In this document: positions 39,181 to 48,930 of the stretch, piece after piece
Layout of the letters: each line of letters opens with the position of its first letter
Numbering within the stretch: position 1 is the stretch's first letter
Notes under the pieces: generated by a model
Seen by the model: only the letters and a program-made list of their open reading frames with translations
Told to the model about the DNA's origin: nothing
Database searches by the model: none
Made by a program: the position numbers and the translations under genes
Assembly (NCBI RefSeq): GCF_018687575.1
Contig: NZ_CP061297.1
Span: forward strand, 1,494,821-1,558,820
DNA from: Polynucleobacter asymbioticus
GTDB taxonomy: Bacteria > Pseudomonadota > Gammaproteobacteria > Burkholderiales > Burkholderiaceae
Reading direction: 5' to 3'
DNA length: 64,000 nucleotides

Positions 39181-40734
39181 ATGAATCTGCTTTCCGCTGC
39201 CGCTAAGGTCAGCTCCCTCACGATGCTCTCCAGGATCACCGGACTTCTCCGGGAGACCCTGATTGCCCGTAGTTTTGGGGTTTCAGAGTGGACTGATGCG
39301 TTTAATGTGGCCTTCAGACTGCCGAATTTACTGCGCAGACTCTTCGCTGAAGGGGCCTTTTCCCAGGCATTTGTACCCATTTTGGGGGAAATCTCCAATA
39401 AGGGGGATGTAAAACAGTCCCAAATCCTCGTAAATGCCGTTGCTACGCTCTTATTTTGGGCTTTACTGCTCACAGTACTCCTGGGGGTCATTGGCGCCCC
39501 CCTGTTGATTCTGGTGATTGCTACAGGCTTTGAGGGCGGTCCAGCCTATGAGGCGAGCGTAGTCATGACCCGCATCATGTTTCCTTACATCGGACTCATT
39601 TCGATGGTTTCACTGTCAGCCGGTATCCTCAATACCTTTGGCCGCTTTGCCGTCCCAGCATTTACTCCAGTTTTACTGAATTTAGCCCTCATTGGTAGCG
39701 CCATCTTTATGGCACCCCACCTAGAGCAACCCATTTATGCCCTGAGCATCGGCGTGCTCTTGGGTGGCTTCCTGCAACTGGCGATTCAGGTTCCAGCACT
39801 TTCCCGTCTGGGCTTATTACCTAAAGTGGGTCTCTTGCCGGGCGCTCTCAAAGCAGCCATTAAAAATCCCGACGCTAGGCGTGTCATGAAGCTCATGGGG
39901 CCGGCCGTATTCGCTGTTTCAGTCGCCCAAATTTCACTCATCATCAACACCAACATTGCCTCTCGTTTACAAGCAGGCAGCGTATCTTGGCTCTCCTATG
40001 CCGATCGCCTGATGGAATTCCCAACAGCCCTCTTGGGTGTCGCTCTGGGTACGGTCTTGTTGCCGAGTCTGAGCAAGGCAAATGCAAAAAATGACCTAGT
40101 ACATGCTGGCGAGCTCTTGATTTGGGGATTGCAGCTAACTTTTTTACTAGCAGCCCCTTGCGCAATTGCCCTCTTTATTTTTGGCGAACCACTGGCAGCG
40201 GTTCTGTATCACTACGGCAAGTTCAATGCCTTAGATGTCTTGATGACACAGCGCGCACTGGCCGCTTATGGTGTTGGACTCATTGGCCTCATTTTGGTGA
40301 AAATCTTGGCTCCTGGCTTTTACTCGCGCCAAGATATCCGTACACCAGTCAAGATTGGCCTTCTGGTCCTGGTAGCAACGCAATTAGCCAATTTAGTTTT
40401 TGTTCCTTGGTTGGGACATGCCGGGCTCGCACTCTCCGTTGGCGCTGGCGCCTGTCTGAATGCCGCACTACTGTGGGTAGGTCTACATCGCCGTGGCGCC
40501 TTACCTAGCGCTGCATGGTTGAAGTATCTGGGGCAGCTATTGCTAGCCTTAATCCCTTTTGCATTCCTCCTGTATTACGCAGCCACTGCACATGATTGGA
40601 TTGCACTGCAATCTAGCCCCTGGATCCGGGTTGGCTTACTGGCCGCCTGGTTGGCTGCTGCTGCGGTGGTTTATTTTGTAGCTTTAGGGCTTGTTGGCAT
40701 CCGCTGGCAAAAATTCCTACGTCATGCAAAATAG
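39181..40734 (+). CDS. murJ: Lipid II flippase MurJ
   Basis: Flips lipid II across the inner membrane for peptidoglycan synthesis. The 517-residue MOP-superfamily protein has about 14 membrane segments. The MurJ N-terminal signature is present: SRITGLLRETLIARSFGVSEWTDAFNVAFRLPNLLRRLFAEGAFSQAFVP, including the essential arginines. No Shine-Dalgarno is evident; a weak AAAATT lies five bases upstream of the ATG. The SirB1-family gene follows five bases after the stop. Confidence 0.95.
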   Translation: MNLLSAAAKVSSLTMLSRITGLLRETLIARSFGVSEWTDAFNVAFRLPNLLRRLFAEGAFSQAFVPILGEISNKGDVKQSQILVNAVATLLFWALLLTVLLGVIGAPLLILVIATGFEGGPAYEASVVMTRIMFPYIGLISMVSLSAGILNTFGRFAVPAFTPVLLNLALIGSAIFMAPHLEQPIYALSIGVLLGGFLQLAIQVPALSRLGLLPKVGLLPGALKAAIKNPDARRVMKLMGPAVFAVSVAQISLIINTNIASRLQAGSVSWLSYADRLMEFPTALLGVALGTVLLPSLSKANAKNDLVHAGELLIWGLQLTFLLAAPCAIALFIFGEPLAAVLYHYGKFNALDVLMTQRALAAYGVGLIGLILVKILAPGFYSRQDIRTPVKIGLLVLVATQLANLVFVPWLGHAGLALSVGAGACLNAALLWVGLHRRGALPSAAWLKYLGQLLLALIPFAFLLYYAATAHDWIALQSSPWIRVGLLAAWLAAAAVVYFVALGLVGIRWQKFLRHAK

Positions 40735-40739
40735 CCTTT

Positions 40740-41582
40740 ATGCCAACACAACAACTCGACTATTTCACATCCCTCGTTGCTGAAGATGAGCACTTTCCCT
40801 TAACCGAGGCAACAGTAGCTGTTGCACAACACGCCTACCCTGACCTCGATGTTCAGGGAGTACTGGATCAGATTGATCAGTGGGGCAATAAACTCAAGCA
40901 GCGTATTACTCCAGATACGCCACCGATTCAGCGTCTGCAGTTGCTCAAGCATTTCTTTTATAACGAGCTCGGTTTTGGTCCAAACCCGAATGACTTTTAT
41001 GCTCCCGAGAATTCTTATCTACACCAGATCATCGAGAATCGTCGTGGCATTCCAATTTCATTAGCCATCTTGATGATGGAACTCGGGCAGCAAATTGGCT
41101 TAAATATCCGCGGAGTATCTTTCCCGAATCACTTCATGATGCGCATCTCCTTGCAGCAAGGTGAAATCATCATGGATCCATTGAATGGCGAATCTCTCTC
41201 AAAGAATCAACTCCAAGAAATGCTCGACCCATACTTGGATGCCAAAGGATATCGCGGCGAACTCAGCCTGCCACTGAATATCTTTTTGAGGGCCTCTAGT
41301 TCTCGAGAAATTCTCTCGCGTTTTATGAGAAATCTCAAAATGATCTATTCAGAAGATGAGCGCTGGGAGCGTCTCCTTGGGATTCAAGAACGTCTAGTCA
41401 TCTTGTTGCCAGACTCAACCGAAGAGGTTCGTGATCGCGGATTGATCTTTGCGCAACTAGAATATGTCCGCCCTGCAATAGCGGATTTACATCGCTACTT
41501 AAGTGAAATGCCTGGCGCAGAAGATGCAGCAGACATTCGCGAACACATTGCCACTCTAGAGAGTCAAACCAAGCTACATTAA
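40740..41582 (+). CDS. SirB1-family protein (transglutaminase-like plus TPR-like)
   Basis: 280 residues. The central part (LLKHFFYNELGFGPNPNDFYAPENSYLHQIIENRRGIPISLAILMMELGQQIG, then GVSFPNHFMMRI) is the hallmark of SirB1/YchA proteins. The C-terminal helical region (DERWERLLGIQERLVILLPDSTEEVRDRG) is TPR-like. Biochemical function is unknown. In gammaproteobacteria the family neighbours prfA/kdsA; here it is coupled to murJ, with a five-base gap. Confidence 0.85.
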   Translation: MPTQQLDYFTSLVAEDEHFPLTEATVAVAQHAYPDLDVQGVLDQIDQWGNKLKQRITPDTPPIQRLQLLKHFFYNELGFGPNPNDFYAPENSYLHQIIENRRGIPISLAILMMELGQQIGLNIRGVSFPNHFMMRISLQQGEIIMDPLNGESLSKNQLQEMLDPYLDAKGYRGELSLPLNIFLRASSSREILSRFMRNLKMIYSEDERWERLLGIQERLVILLPDSTEEVRDRGLIFAQLEYVRPAIADLHRYLSEMPGAEDAADIREHIATLESQTKLH

Positions 41583-41598
41583 TGAGAGCTAGGGCTAT

Positions 41599-42258
41599 TT
41601 ACTTCTTTTTACCTTGAAATATTTTGTAGAGAGCAGCCAGCACAATTGGAATAGCTGCGGCACCAATACCGATCAATACGATCACATTGAGGTTTTGGCG
41701 GATGATGGGAATGTTGCCAAAGAAGTAACCTGCAACAACTAAACCAAAGACCCATATAAGAGCGCCAGTAATATTAAAAAACTGGAAGCGCGAGAAGTTC
41801 ATGGCTGAAACGCCGGCAACAAAAGGTGCAAAGGTACGAATGATCGGCAAAAAGCGCGCCACAATAATTGTTTTGCCACCGTGCTTCTCATAAAAAGAGT
41901 GTGTCTTACGTAAAGCTGCTTGATCAATCCAGCGTGATTCACTGCTAAAAATTCTTTCGCCAATCCAACGGCCAATAAAGTAATTCACAGTATTGCCGGC
42001 AATCGCAGCAATTAATAAACCAATACAAAGCGTCCACAGATTGAAATGCTCGGTAGCGCAATAGGCTCCAGCAATAAACAGTAAAGAATCACCAGGTAAA
42101 AAAGGAGCGACTACTAAACCAGTCTCTGCAAACACGATGGCGAAGAGTAAGCCATAAGCCCAATAGCCGTATTGCTGAATCACCACATCTAAATGACGAT
42201 CAATGTGCAAAAGTAAGTCGCCTAACTGCAATAAGGTATCGATCAAGTCGTGCTCCAT
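41599..42258 (-). CDS. DedA-family membrane protein
   Basis: 219 residues with about five hydrophobic segments and the DedA/VTT signature: FAETGLVVAPFLPGDSLLFIAGA, GNTVNYFIGRWIG, and the conserved GGKTIIVARFLPIIRTFAPFVAGVSAMNF with its essential Arg. DedA proteins are inner-membrane transporters, some acting as undecaprenyl phosphate or phospholipid flippases; the substrate here is unknown. It ends convergently with the SirB1-family gene (16-base gap) and is divergent from miaA. Confidence 0.9.
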   Translation of the reverse strand: MEHDLIDTLLQLGDLLLHIDRHLDVVIQQYGYWAYGLLFAIVFAETGLVVAPFLPGDSLLFIAGAYCATEHFNLWTLCIGLLIAAIAGNTVNYFIGRWIGERIFSSESRWIDQAALRKTHSFYEKHGGKTIIVARFLPIIRTFAPFVAGVSAMNFSRFQFFNITGALIWVFGLVVAGYFFGNIPIIRQNLNVIVLIGIGAAAIPIVLAALYKIFQGKKK

Positions 42259-42314
42259 GTATTAGTTGCAAGGATATTAACAGGCTGGCCATACCGATTG
42301 AGATATTTCATTCT

Positions 42315-42320
42315 TATAAT
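42315..42320 (+). promoter_or_regulatory. Putative -10 of miaA (leaderless)
   Basis: Consensus TATAAT at 42315-42320, five bases before the miaA ATG (42326). No -35 match and no Shine-Dalgarno are seen. Confidence 0.55.
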
Positions 42321-42325
42321 GCGGT

Positions 42326-43330
42326 ATGCAAACTGAACTTCACATTCAGCCTACGCATTTATCTGATCAGCCACCCATACTGTGTATTGTTGGCCCCACA
42401 GGCGCAGGCAAAACCCATCTCGCAATGGCATTAGCAGAGCATGCTAATTCCATTGGTCGAACCATTGAATTAATTAGCATGGACTCCGCCTTGGTATATC
42501 GCGGACTAGATATTGGTAGCGCAAAACCAAGCAAGGCAGAACAAGCGGCAGTTCAACACCACCTAATTGATATATTAGATCCCACCGAATCCTATTCTGC
42601 GGCGCGTTTTGCAAATGATGCCAAGCGACTATGCAAAGAAATTCGAGAGCGCGGAAATACCCCTGTTGTGGTGGGCGGCACGATGTTGTATTGGCGAGCC
42701 TGGGCATATGGCCTCTCTTCTCTTCCACCGGCAGATCCAAAAATACGTGCCCGTCTTGATGAGCAAGGTAAGGTTATCGGCTGGCCTGCAATGCATGCTG
42801 AACTTGCTCAGGTAGATCCCATTACTGCCGCACGCTTACAGCCTAATGACTCTCAACGCGTACAACGCGCTTTGGAGGTTTATGAAATTACCGGCAAACC
42901 CATGTCGCAACTATTGGCAGATTCGCCAAGCGAAGACGGCCGAGAAGGTTCTGCAATACCGGAGTGGATTGACCTGATCTCGCTGGAGCCCAGCGATCGC
43001 TCACGCCTCCACCAGAACCTAGAAAAGCGCTTCGATGAAATGTTGATTGGCGGACTGCTAGAGGAAGTCGAGCTACTGAGAAAAAATCCAGATTTGCATG
43101 GCGATCTACCAGCCATTCGTTCAGTAGGCTATCGACAAGTGTGGGAGTATTTATCAGGCGAGGTAGACCGAGCAGAGATGCGCTACAAAGCCTTGGCAGC
43201 TACTCGGCAGCTTGGTAAACGACAGTTGACTTGGTTGCGTGCGATCGCTGGAAGAAAAACATTTGATCCTTTCAACCCAAGCGAATTGAACGCAGCCTTA
43301 GAGTACTGCAAGCAAAGCCTAAATCAATAG
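42326..43330 (+). CDS. miaA: tRNA dimethylallyltransferase
   Basis: Adds a dimethylallyl group to A37 of tRNAs reading UNN codons. The 334-residue protein has the P-loop GPTGAGKT (23-30), DSALVYRGLDIGSAKP, VVGGTMLYWRAW, and the C-terminal AATRQLGKRQLTWLR. Length is typical. The convergent purM stop is 14 bases downstream with no clear terminator. Confidence 0.95.
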   Translation: MQTELHIQPTHLSDQPPILCIVGPTGAGKTHLAMALAEHANSIGRTIELISMDSALVYRGLDIGSAKPSKAEQAAVQHHLIDILDPTESYSAARFANDAKRLCKEIRERGNTPVVVGGTMLYWRAWAYGLSSLPPADPKIRARLDEQGKVIGWPAMHAELAQVDPITAARLQPNDSQRVQRALEVYEITGKPMSQLLADSPSEDGREGSAIPEWIDLISLEPSDRSRLHQNLEKRFDEMLIGGLLEEVELLRKNPDLHGDLPAIRSVGYRQVWEYLSGEVDRAEMRYKALAATRQLGKRQLTWLRAIAGRKTFDPFNPSELNAALEYCKQSLNQ

Positions 43331-43344
43331 ACTTTTACCGCGGA

Positions 43345-44397
43345 TTAAATAACGATAGTTTGTGGTGCACCGGCTGGACGCTCGACAACTTCGCCAACAG
43401 TCCAGGCATGCAAACCTTCAGCCTTGAGCGATTGGATTGCAAGATCCGCTTGATCGGCCGACACAATCACCACCATGCCAATACCGCAGTTAAATACGCG
43501 CACCATTTCTGCATCTGCTACGCCACCCTTCATCTGCAACCAGCGGAAGAGTTCTGGCATTTGCCAGCTATCACGATGCAATACAGCTTGGGTATTTTCT
43601 GGGAGCACACGTGGCACGTTATCCACCAAGCCACCGCCAGTAATATGCGCCATACCCTTCACATTGATCTCATTGATCAACTTCAATAACTGCTTCACGT
43701 AAATTTGTGTCGGGGCCATCACCACATCACCCAAAGAGCGACCACCCAAATCATCAGTAGGCTTAGCGCCAGCACGCTCAATAATTTTACGAACCAATGA
43801 ATAGCCATTGGAGTGCGCACCGCTTGAGGCGATTGCTAAAACAACATCACCTGGGGCAATCGTTGCACCAGTAATAATTTTAGATTTTTCAACCGCACCA
43901 ACAGCAAAACCGGCTAAGTCGTATTCACCTGGAGGATACATGCCAGGCATCTCAGCAGTTTCACCACCAATGAGGGCACAACCGGATAACTCACAACCTT
44001 TAGCAATACCACCAACTACTGTTGCCGCAGTATCTACAGTGAGCTTGCCGCAGGCAAAGTAATCCAAGAAAAAGAGGGGTTCAGCACCTTGAACCAAAAT
44101 GTCATTCACACTCATCGCTACCAAATCCTGGCCGATCGTATCGTGGCGGTTCCACTCGAAAGCCAATCGGAGCTTGGTACCCACACCATCGGTACCAGAT
44201 ACCAAAACTGGTTCTTTATAGCGCTTTGGCACCTCAAACAGGGCGCCAAAGCCGCCAATCCCAGCCAATACGCCTTCGCGCATGGTTTTTTTGGCCAAAG
44301 GCTTGATGCGATCCACTAAATCGTCCCCGGCGTCGATATCGACACCAGCGTCACGATAGGAAAGGCCTTTTGAGGAAGAATTGGTAGATGAGTTCAT
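43345..44397 (-). CDS. purM: Phosphoribosylformylglycinamidine cyclo-ligase
   Basis: Makes AIR from FGAM in purine synthesis. 350 residues, with [55 protein letters not shown] and [15 protein letters not shown]; these are the ATP-grasp-like PurM signatures and the usual length. It is divergent from the AI-2E-family transporter gene, with 73 bases between starts. Confidence 0.95.
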   Translation of the reverse strand: MNSSTNSSSKGLSYRDAGVDIDAGDDLVDRIKPLAKKTMREGVLAGIGGFGALFEVPKRYKEPVLVSGTDGVGTKLRLAFEWNRHDTIGQDLVAMSVNDILVQGAEPLFFLDYFACGKLTVDTAATVVGGIAKGCELSGCALIGGETAEMPGMYPPGEYDLAGFAVGAVEKSKIITGATIAPGDVVLAIASSGAHSNGYSLVRKIIERAGAKPTDDLGGRSLGDVVMAPTQIYVKQLLKLINEINVKGMAHITGGGLVDNVPRVLPENTQAVLHRDSWQMPELFRWLQMKGGVADAEMVRVFNCGIGMVVIVSADQADLAIQSLKAEGLHAWTVGEVVERPAGAPQTIVI

Positions 44398-44470
44398 GGC
44401 AGAGATAGAAGATTAGTAAGAAACGCTACTTGGTCGGTAGAATCATTGAATTCTAGAGGATTCGAGCACG

Positions 44471-45460
44471 ATGGCTGAAATTTTTACCCCTTTTCTCACT
44501 GCATTTATTCTGGCTTATGCCCTACGCCCAGTTTGCTTGTGGCTTGAGAGGCATCGCCTACCCCGTGCAGCTGCCGCTGGGATTGCCATGATTATTGGCT
44601 TGGCAGTCGTATTTTCGATTTTGACCCTCTTTATTGCCCTCCTTAAAACTGAAATTCCCATGATCAGGGCCCAATTTCCAGATTGGATCCAAAACACCCA
44701 ATCATGGCTTGGACCTAAGTTAAGTGAATTCAATATCAATGTGGATTGGAATACGCTCAAATCCAGCGCCACCCAAAAAATCACAACACACCTCAACGAC
44801 AATTCCGATGCATTGATGAGCTCCACACTAGAGACAGTGTTGATGTCTGGTAGCTCTGTCATTACGGCATTCGTGAATGCAGTACTGACGCTATTTGTCA
44901 TGTTTTATCTACTGATCGACTGGGACCATTTTTTCAAACTAGTCAAATCAATTGTTCCAGTACGCGCCCAGGAAACCATCCATCACCTTGTAATGCATGC
45001 TGATGGCTTACTCTCCCAATATCTCAGGGGTATGCTCATCGTCATTTCAATCATGTCTGTTTTCTACAGCGCTGGATTGAGCGTCATCGGAATTAAAGGG
45101 GCTGTGGCATTGGGCGTATTCACTGCGCTCATGATTGTGATTCCCTACATCGGCATTACTTTAGGCTTTACCCTGGCCATCCTTGCAGCCCTTTTACAAT
45201 TTGGGCCTGGCGGTGCAATCATTGGCGTTCTAGTGCTATACGGACTCGGTCAATTCATTGAAGGCTTCTTCCTGACGCCCCGCCTGGTGGGAGAGCGTAT
45301 AGGCCTTCATCCGGTTGCCGTGCTCTTTGCCTTGCTGCTGTTTGGAAAACTATTTGGCTTCTTTGGTGTTCTGCTTGCATTGCCAACGAGCGCAGTCGGC
45401 TTAGTACTCCTGCAATATGGTTGGTCACGCTATACGCAAAGCTCGTGGTATCAAAAGTAA
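44471..45460 (+). CDS. AI-2E-family transporter (PerM-like), short N-terminus
   Basis: 329 residues with about seven hydrophobic segments. It has the family repeats PFLTAFILAYALRPVCLWLER at the start and, later, IVIPYIGITLGFTLA, GPGGAIIGVLVLYGLGQFIEGFFLTPRLVGERIGLHPVAVLFALLLFG. Members are exporters or antiporters of uncertain substrate. The protein begins within what is usually the first membrane helix; about 25 N-terminal residues seen in relatives are missing, and a stop (TGA 44447) blocks extension in frame. GAGGA lies 10 bases before the ATG. hda follows closely, as in many Burkholderiales. Confidence 0.85.
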   Translation: MAEIFTPFLTAFILAYALRPVCLWLERHRLPRAAAAGIAMIIGLAVVFSILTLFIALLKTEIPMIRAQFPDWIQNTQSWLGPKLSEFNINVDWNTLKSSATQKITTHLNDNSDALMSSTLETVLMSGSSVITAFVNAVLTLFVMFYLLIDWDHFFKLVKSIVPVRAQETIHHLVMHADGLLSQYLRGMLIVISIMSVFYSAGLSVIGIKGAVALGVFTALMIVIPYIGITLGFTLAILAALLQFGPGGAIIGVLVLYGLGQFIEGFFLTPRLVGERIGLHPVAVLFALLLFGKLFGFFGVLLALPTSAVGLVLLQYGWSRYTQSSWYQK

Positions 45461-45472
45461 GTATCCGCAGTA

Positions 45473-46231
45473 ATGAATAACTCCTCACTACCAAAACAGT
45501 TTGCGCTCGACATTGGTCATACACCCAAACCCAGCTTAAGTAATTTTTTAGCTGGAGAAAATCTCGCGCTGTACTCTGCTTTGCTGGCTTTAGCTCAATC
45601 CTGGAAAGTGAATACTCCAAGACATGTTAGTGAGAACCCTCTAAATCAACGTTGGTTCTATTGGTGGGGACCAGAAGGCTCTGGTCGCACCCATTTACTT
45701 AGCGCCATTGGCGGGACCGCGCAGGAATTGGGTTTGGAAAACTTCCACCTCACTCCTAATGAGCCGATTTCTTGGGTACGCCTGGAAGAAAGCCTCCCCG
45801 CCCTCTGTGTGAGCGATGTGCCCTCGACTATTACTGTTGATGACGTAGACCGGCTCGATGAGCGCTTGGTAGCCTCTTTATTTCGTATTTTGAATGCTGT
45901 TCAGGGCAGTAAAGCGGTTCATATTTTCATGGCAGGCAATGCTGCCCCTGGCGCTTTAAAGCTTAGAGAAGATCTTCGTACCCGTCTGGGATGGGGTTTG
46001 ATCTTTCAAACTCACATTTTGGGCGATGATGAGAAAATAGAGGCGCTACAACAAGCAGCGCAGGCACGCGGCTTGGTTTTATCCCCAGATGTATTGCCTT
46101 GGTTATTAAATCGCTTCTATCGCGATATGCCCAATCTGATGGCCTTGATTGATGCTTTGGATGCTTACTCACTAGAAACAAAACGTGCTGTCACTTTGCC
46201 CCTCGTACGAGAGCTCTTGCAGCCAAAATAA
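45473..46231 (+). CDS. hda: DnaA regulatory inactivator Hda
   Basis: A DnaA-like AAA+ protein that, with the sliding clamp, stimulates ATP hydrolysis by DnaA. 252 residues: an N-terminal clamp-binding-like segment (KQFALDI), a P-loop GPEGSGRT (66-73, with Arg where DnaA has Lys), a Walker B-like ITVDDVDRLD, sensor II and the small helical lid; it lacks the DnaA DNA-binding domain. It lies between perM and the HAD gene, the conserved order perM-hda-HAD-pcnB-folK-panB. Confidence 0.9.
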   Translation: MNNSSLPKQFALDIGHTPKPSLSNFLAGENLALYSALLALAQSWKVNTPRHVSENPLNQRWFYWWGPEGSGRTHLLSAIGGTAQELGLENFHLTPNEPISWVRLEESLPALCVSDVPSTITVDDVDRLDERLVASLFRILNAVQGSKAVHIFMAGNAAPGALKLREDLRTRLGWGLIFQTHILGDDEKIEALQQAAQARGLVLSPDVLPWLLNRFYRDMPNLMALIDALDAYSLETKRAVTLPLVRELLQPK

Positions 46232-46237
46232 ATATTC

Positions 46238-46918
46238 ATGACTCAATTAGCACTCTTCGACTTAGATCACACTCTTCTCCCCTGCGATAGCGATTATGAA
46301 TGGGGTCAATTCTTAGCGCGTATTGGCGTAGTAGATAGCCAATACTATGCACAGCAAAATGAACGCTTCTACCAAGATTACAAAGATGGCAAGCTCAATA
46401 TTCAGGAGTTTTTACGCTTTGCTTTGAAGCCGCTCTCGGAGCATTCTCGCGAACAACTCAAAGAATGGCATGACGCTTTTATGAAAGAGGTGATTACCGG
46501 TCAACTACGTCAACAGGCCATTGATCTAGTCAAGCGCCACCAGGATGCTGGTGATCTTTGCTGCGTTGTTACTGCAACGAATAGCTTTGTTACTCGCCCT
46601 ATTGTGGAAAGCTTTGGTATTGAACATCTCGTAGCTACGGAACCTGCTACGGTGGGAGATCAGCCTCTTGCTAACTTCACCGGGGAAGTCAAAGGCATCC
46701 CCAGTTTTCGGGAAGGCAAGATTCAACGAGTTCACGATTGGCTTGCCACTCAAAATCTTGAACTAAATCAGTTACCACAAAGTTTTTTTTATTCAGACTC
46801 CATGAACGATTTACCCCTCCTGGAAAAAGTTAGCAATCCTGTTGCTACCAATCCAGATGTTCGCCTACGTGATGAAGCCTCAAGACGTCACTGGCCCATA
46901 CTTGAACTGTTTGCATGA
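46238..46918 (+). CDS. HAD-IB family phosphatase
   Basis: A 226-residue haloacid dehalogenase-type phosphatase of subfamily IB (SerB-like). Motif I is LFDLDHTLLP (Asp8, Asp10), motif II is VTATNSFVT, and motif IV is YSDSMNDLPLLE. The natural substrate cannot be assigned; related enzymes act on phosphoserine or other phosphomonoesters. It follows hda by six bases, and its TGA overlaps the pcnB ATG (46915-46918). Confidence 0.88.
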   Translation: MTQLALFDLDHTLLPCDSDYEWGQFLARIGVVDSQYYAQQNERFYQDYKDGKLNIQEFLRFALKPLSEHSREQLKEWHDAFMKEVITGQLRQQAIDLVKRHQDAGDLCCVVTATNSFVTRPIVESFGIEHLVATEPATVGDQPLANFTGEVKGIPSFREGKIQRVHDWLATQNLELNQLPQSFFYSDSMNDLPLLEKVSNPVATNPDVRLRDEASRRHWPILELFA

Positions 46919-48315
46919 TTACCAAATTCATTAAACGTATTTTGCGTCGTGACCCAATGGTCCGACATACTGCAGCCCATACTTCTGGCGCACCGAAACG
47001 AATCCCTAAAAAAACTCACCGGATTGACCCGCATTTGCTATCTAAAAATGCAGTGAAGGTGACCCAAACATTGCAGCAGGCTGGCTATGATGCTTTTATT
47101 GTCGGTGGTGCAGTTCGAGATTTAGCCTTAGGAATTGGTCCAAAAGATTTTGATGTGGCAACTAATGCAACACCAGAGCAGGTACAAAAGCTGTTTCGCA
47201 AAGCCCGCCTGATTGGTCGTCGCTTTCAGATTGTGCATGTGACATTCTTTGGCAAAGGCCAGCCTGAAATCATTGAAGTATCTACCTTCAGAGCCTTATT
47301 GGAGAACGCTGGCGAGCATGTCGCGGAAAATGGTCGTATCTTGCGTGACAACGTCTGGGGCAGCCAACATGAGGATGCTGCGCGTAGAGATTTCAGCATC
47401 AATGCGATGTACTACGATCCTGCCACTGAAACTGTACTCGACTATCACGGCGGTATGGCTGATATGCAGAAGAAAACTCTGCGCATGATTGGTGATCCCG
47501 CTAAGCGCTATCGTGAAGATCCGATAAGGATGTTGCGCGCTATTCGTTTTGCCGCCAAGACAGGCTTTACCTTAGATACTGCTACACGCGCACCTATCGG
47601 CAAATTGGGTAAGTTGATTCATGATGTTCCATCTGCTCGCCTCTTTGATGAAATCCTCAAACTACTCATGTCTGGTTATTCATGGGCTGCAATTCAAGGC
47701 CTGAAAGATGCAGGACTACATCACGGCCTACTACCTTTACTCGATCACATCTTGGATCAAAGCGCAGACTCTAAAGAAGCTAATGATTTTGTTCGGATTG
47801 CCCTCGGTAATACTGATCAACGCATTCAAGCAGGCAAAAGCGTTTCAGCAGGCTTCTTATTTGCAACTTTGCTATGGCCTGATCTACTGAGTAATTGGAA
47901 AAAGAATATCGCTAAAGGGATTTCCAACATTCCCGCACTGCATGATGCGATGGATGAGACGATTGCAAGCCAAAGTAGTGGCATGGTGATCCAACGCCGC
48001 TTTGAGAGTGATATGCGAGAAATCTGGTCCATGCAGCCCCGCTTTGAAAAGCGTGTTGGACGCTACCCTTATCGCCTCATTGAATCTCCCCGTTTTAGGG
48101 CAGGTTATGACTTTATGCTCCTGCGCTGTGCCACAGGCGAAAAACCCCCGGCACTAGGAGAATGGTGGACCAGCTTCATTGCAAGCGATCCAGAGGGGCA
48201 AGAAGCCTTGATGGCCAGCGTCAAAAACGAGACTGGCAATAGCGCTGCCCCCGCAAAACGCCGTCGTCGTAGGAAGCCCAAATCAGCCACGCCCACCGAA
48301 GGTTTAGCAGACTAA
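46915..48315 (+). CDS. pcnB: Poly(A) polymerase I
   Basis: Adds 3' poly(A) tails to RNA. 466 residues: a nucleotidyltransferase head domain with GGAVRDLALG and the metal-binding DFDVATNA, then RRDFSINAMYYDP and EDPIRMLRAIRFAAKTGF, and a tail ending in a basic KRRRRRKPKSA segment typical of proteobacterial PcnB. A tRNA nucleotidyltransferase is the alternative, but the long arginine-rich C-terminus and the folK neighbour favour PcnB. It overlaps the HAD gene by four bases. Confidence 0.9.
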   Translation: MITKFIKRILRRDPMVRHTAAHTSGAPKRIPKKTHRIDPHLLSKNAVKVTQTLQQAGYDAFIVGGAVRDLALGIGPKDFDVATNATPEQVQKLFRKARLIGRRFQIVHVTFFGKGQPEIIEVSTFRALLENAGEHVAENGRILRDNVWGSQHEDAARRDFSINAMYYDPATETVLDYHGGMADMQKKTLRMIGDPAKRYREDPIRMLRAIRFAAKTGFTLDTATRAPIGKLGKLIHDVPSARLFDEILKLLMSGYSWAAIQGLKDAGLHHGLLPLLDHILDQSADSKEANDFVRIALGNTDQRIQAGKSVSAGFLFATLLWPDLLSNWKKNIAKGISNIPALHDAMDETIASQSSGMVIQRRFESDMREIWSMQPRFEKRVGRYPYRLIESPRFRAGYDFMLLRCATGEKPPALGEWWTSFIASDPEGQEALMASVKNETGNSAAPAKRRRRRKPKSATPTEGLAD

Positions 48316-48385
48316 GCAGACTTGAGAAAAATTCAGTAAAGTAGATTCGGTAGTTTCGTGTACTTTTCTCTCGTTTGGAATAAGC

Positions 48386-48913
48386 ATGGCTCGAGCTTTT
48401 ATTGGATTTGGTGGCAATATCGGTGATACACGTCAGCTTATTACTGATGCGATCGTGTGCCTTGCGCAACGTTGCGAGCTCCAAATCCTAGCCAAAAGCT
48501 GTTTCTACCAAAGCGCGCCCTTTCAGGCTACCGGTGGCGACTATATCAATGCCGTAATTGAAATTGAGACGCAACTCAGTCCTTATGGCTTATTGCATGT
48601 TTGCCAAGCAGTAGAGCAAGAATTTGGTCGTGAGCGTCCTTATGCCAATGCGCCCCGCACGATTGATTTAGATATTTTGGCATTTGAAGGCGTCTCTCAA
48701 ACAGATACTGAACTCACCATTCCCCATCCTCGAATCATTGAGCGCTCTTTTGTTCTGCTGCCTTTACTGGAAATTGCCCCAGATTTCTTTTTGCCCAACT
48801 GGGGTGAACTCAAGTCCTACTTACCCAATGTAGCAGACCAGCGCATTGAAAAACTCCCTTGCCGCAACTGTAATTGCGTTGAAAAAGACGTTTATAGCCA
48901 ATCAGCGCATTAA
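48386..48913 (+). CDS. folK: HPPK (6-hydroxymethyl-7,8-dihydropterin pyrophosphokinase)
   Basis: Pyrophosphorylates 6-hydroxymethyl-7,8-dihydropterin in folate synthesis. The 175-residue protein has FIGFGGNIGDTRQL, the HPPK signature RPYANAPRTIDLDILAF and HPRIIERSFVLLPL. GGAA precedes the ATG. It is 70 bases downstream of pcnB and 17 bases upstream of panB. Confidence 0.95.
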   Translation: MARAFIGFGGNIGDTRQLITDAIVCLAQRCELQILAKSCFYQSAPFQATGGDYINAVIEIETQLSPYGLLHVCQAVEQEFGRERPYANAPRTIDLDILAFEGVSQTDTELTIPHPRIIERSFVLLPLLEIAPDFFLPNWGELKSYLPNVADQRIEKLPCRNCNCVEKDVYSQSAH

Positions 48914-48930
48914 TTCATTAAACTCACGCC

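Noticed and set aside
39138..39491. Open frame opposite the start of murJ
   Set aside because: No domain, no ribosome binding site, antisense to the conserved MurJ N-terminus.
46247..46255. TTAGCACTC, a perfect CIRCE half-site
   Set aside because: It lies inside the HAD coding sequence and no GAGTGCTAA follows at nine bases.
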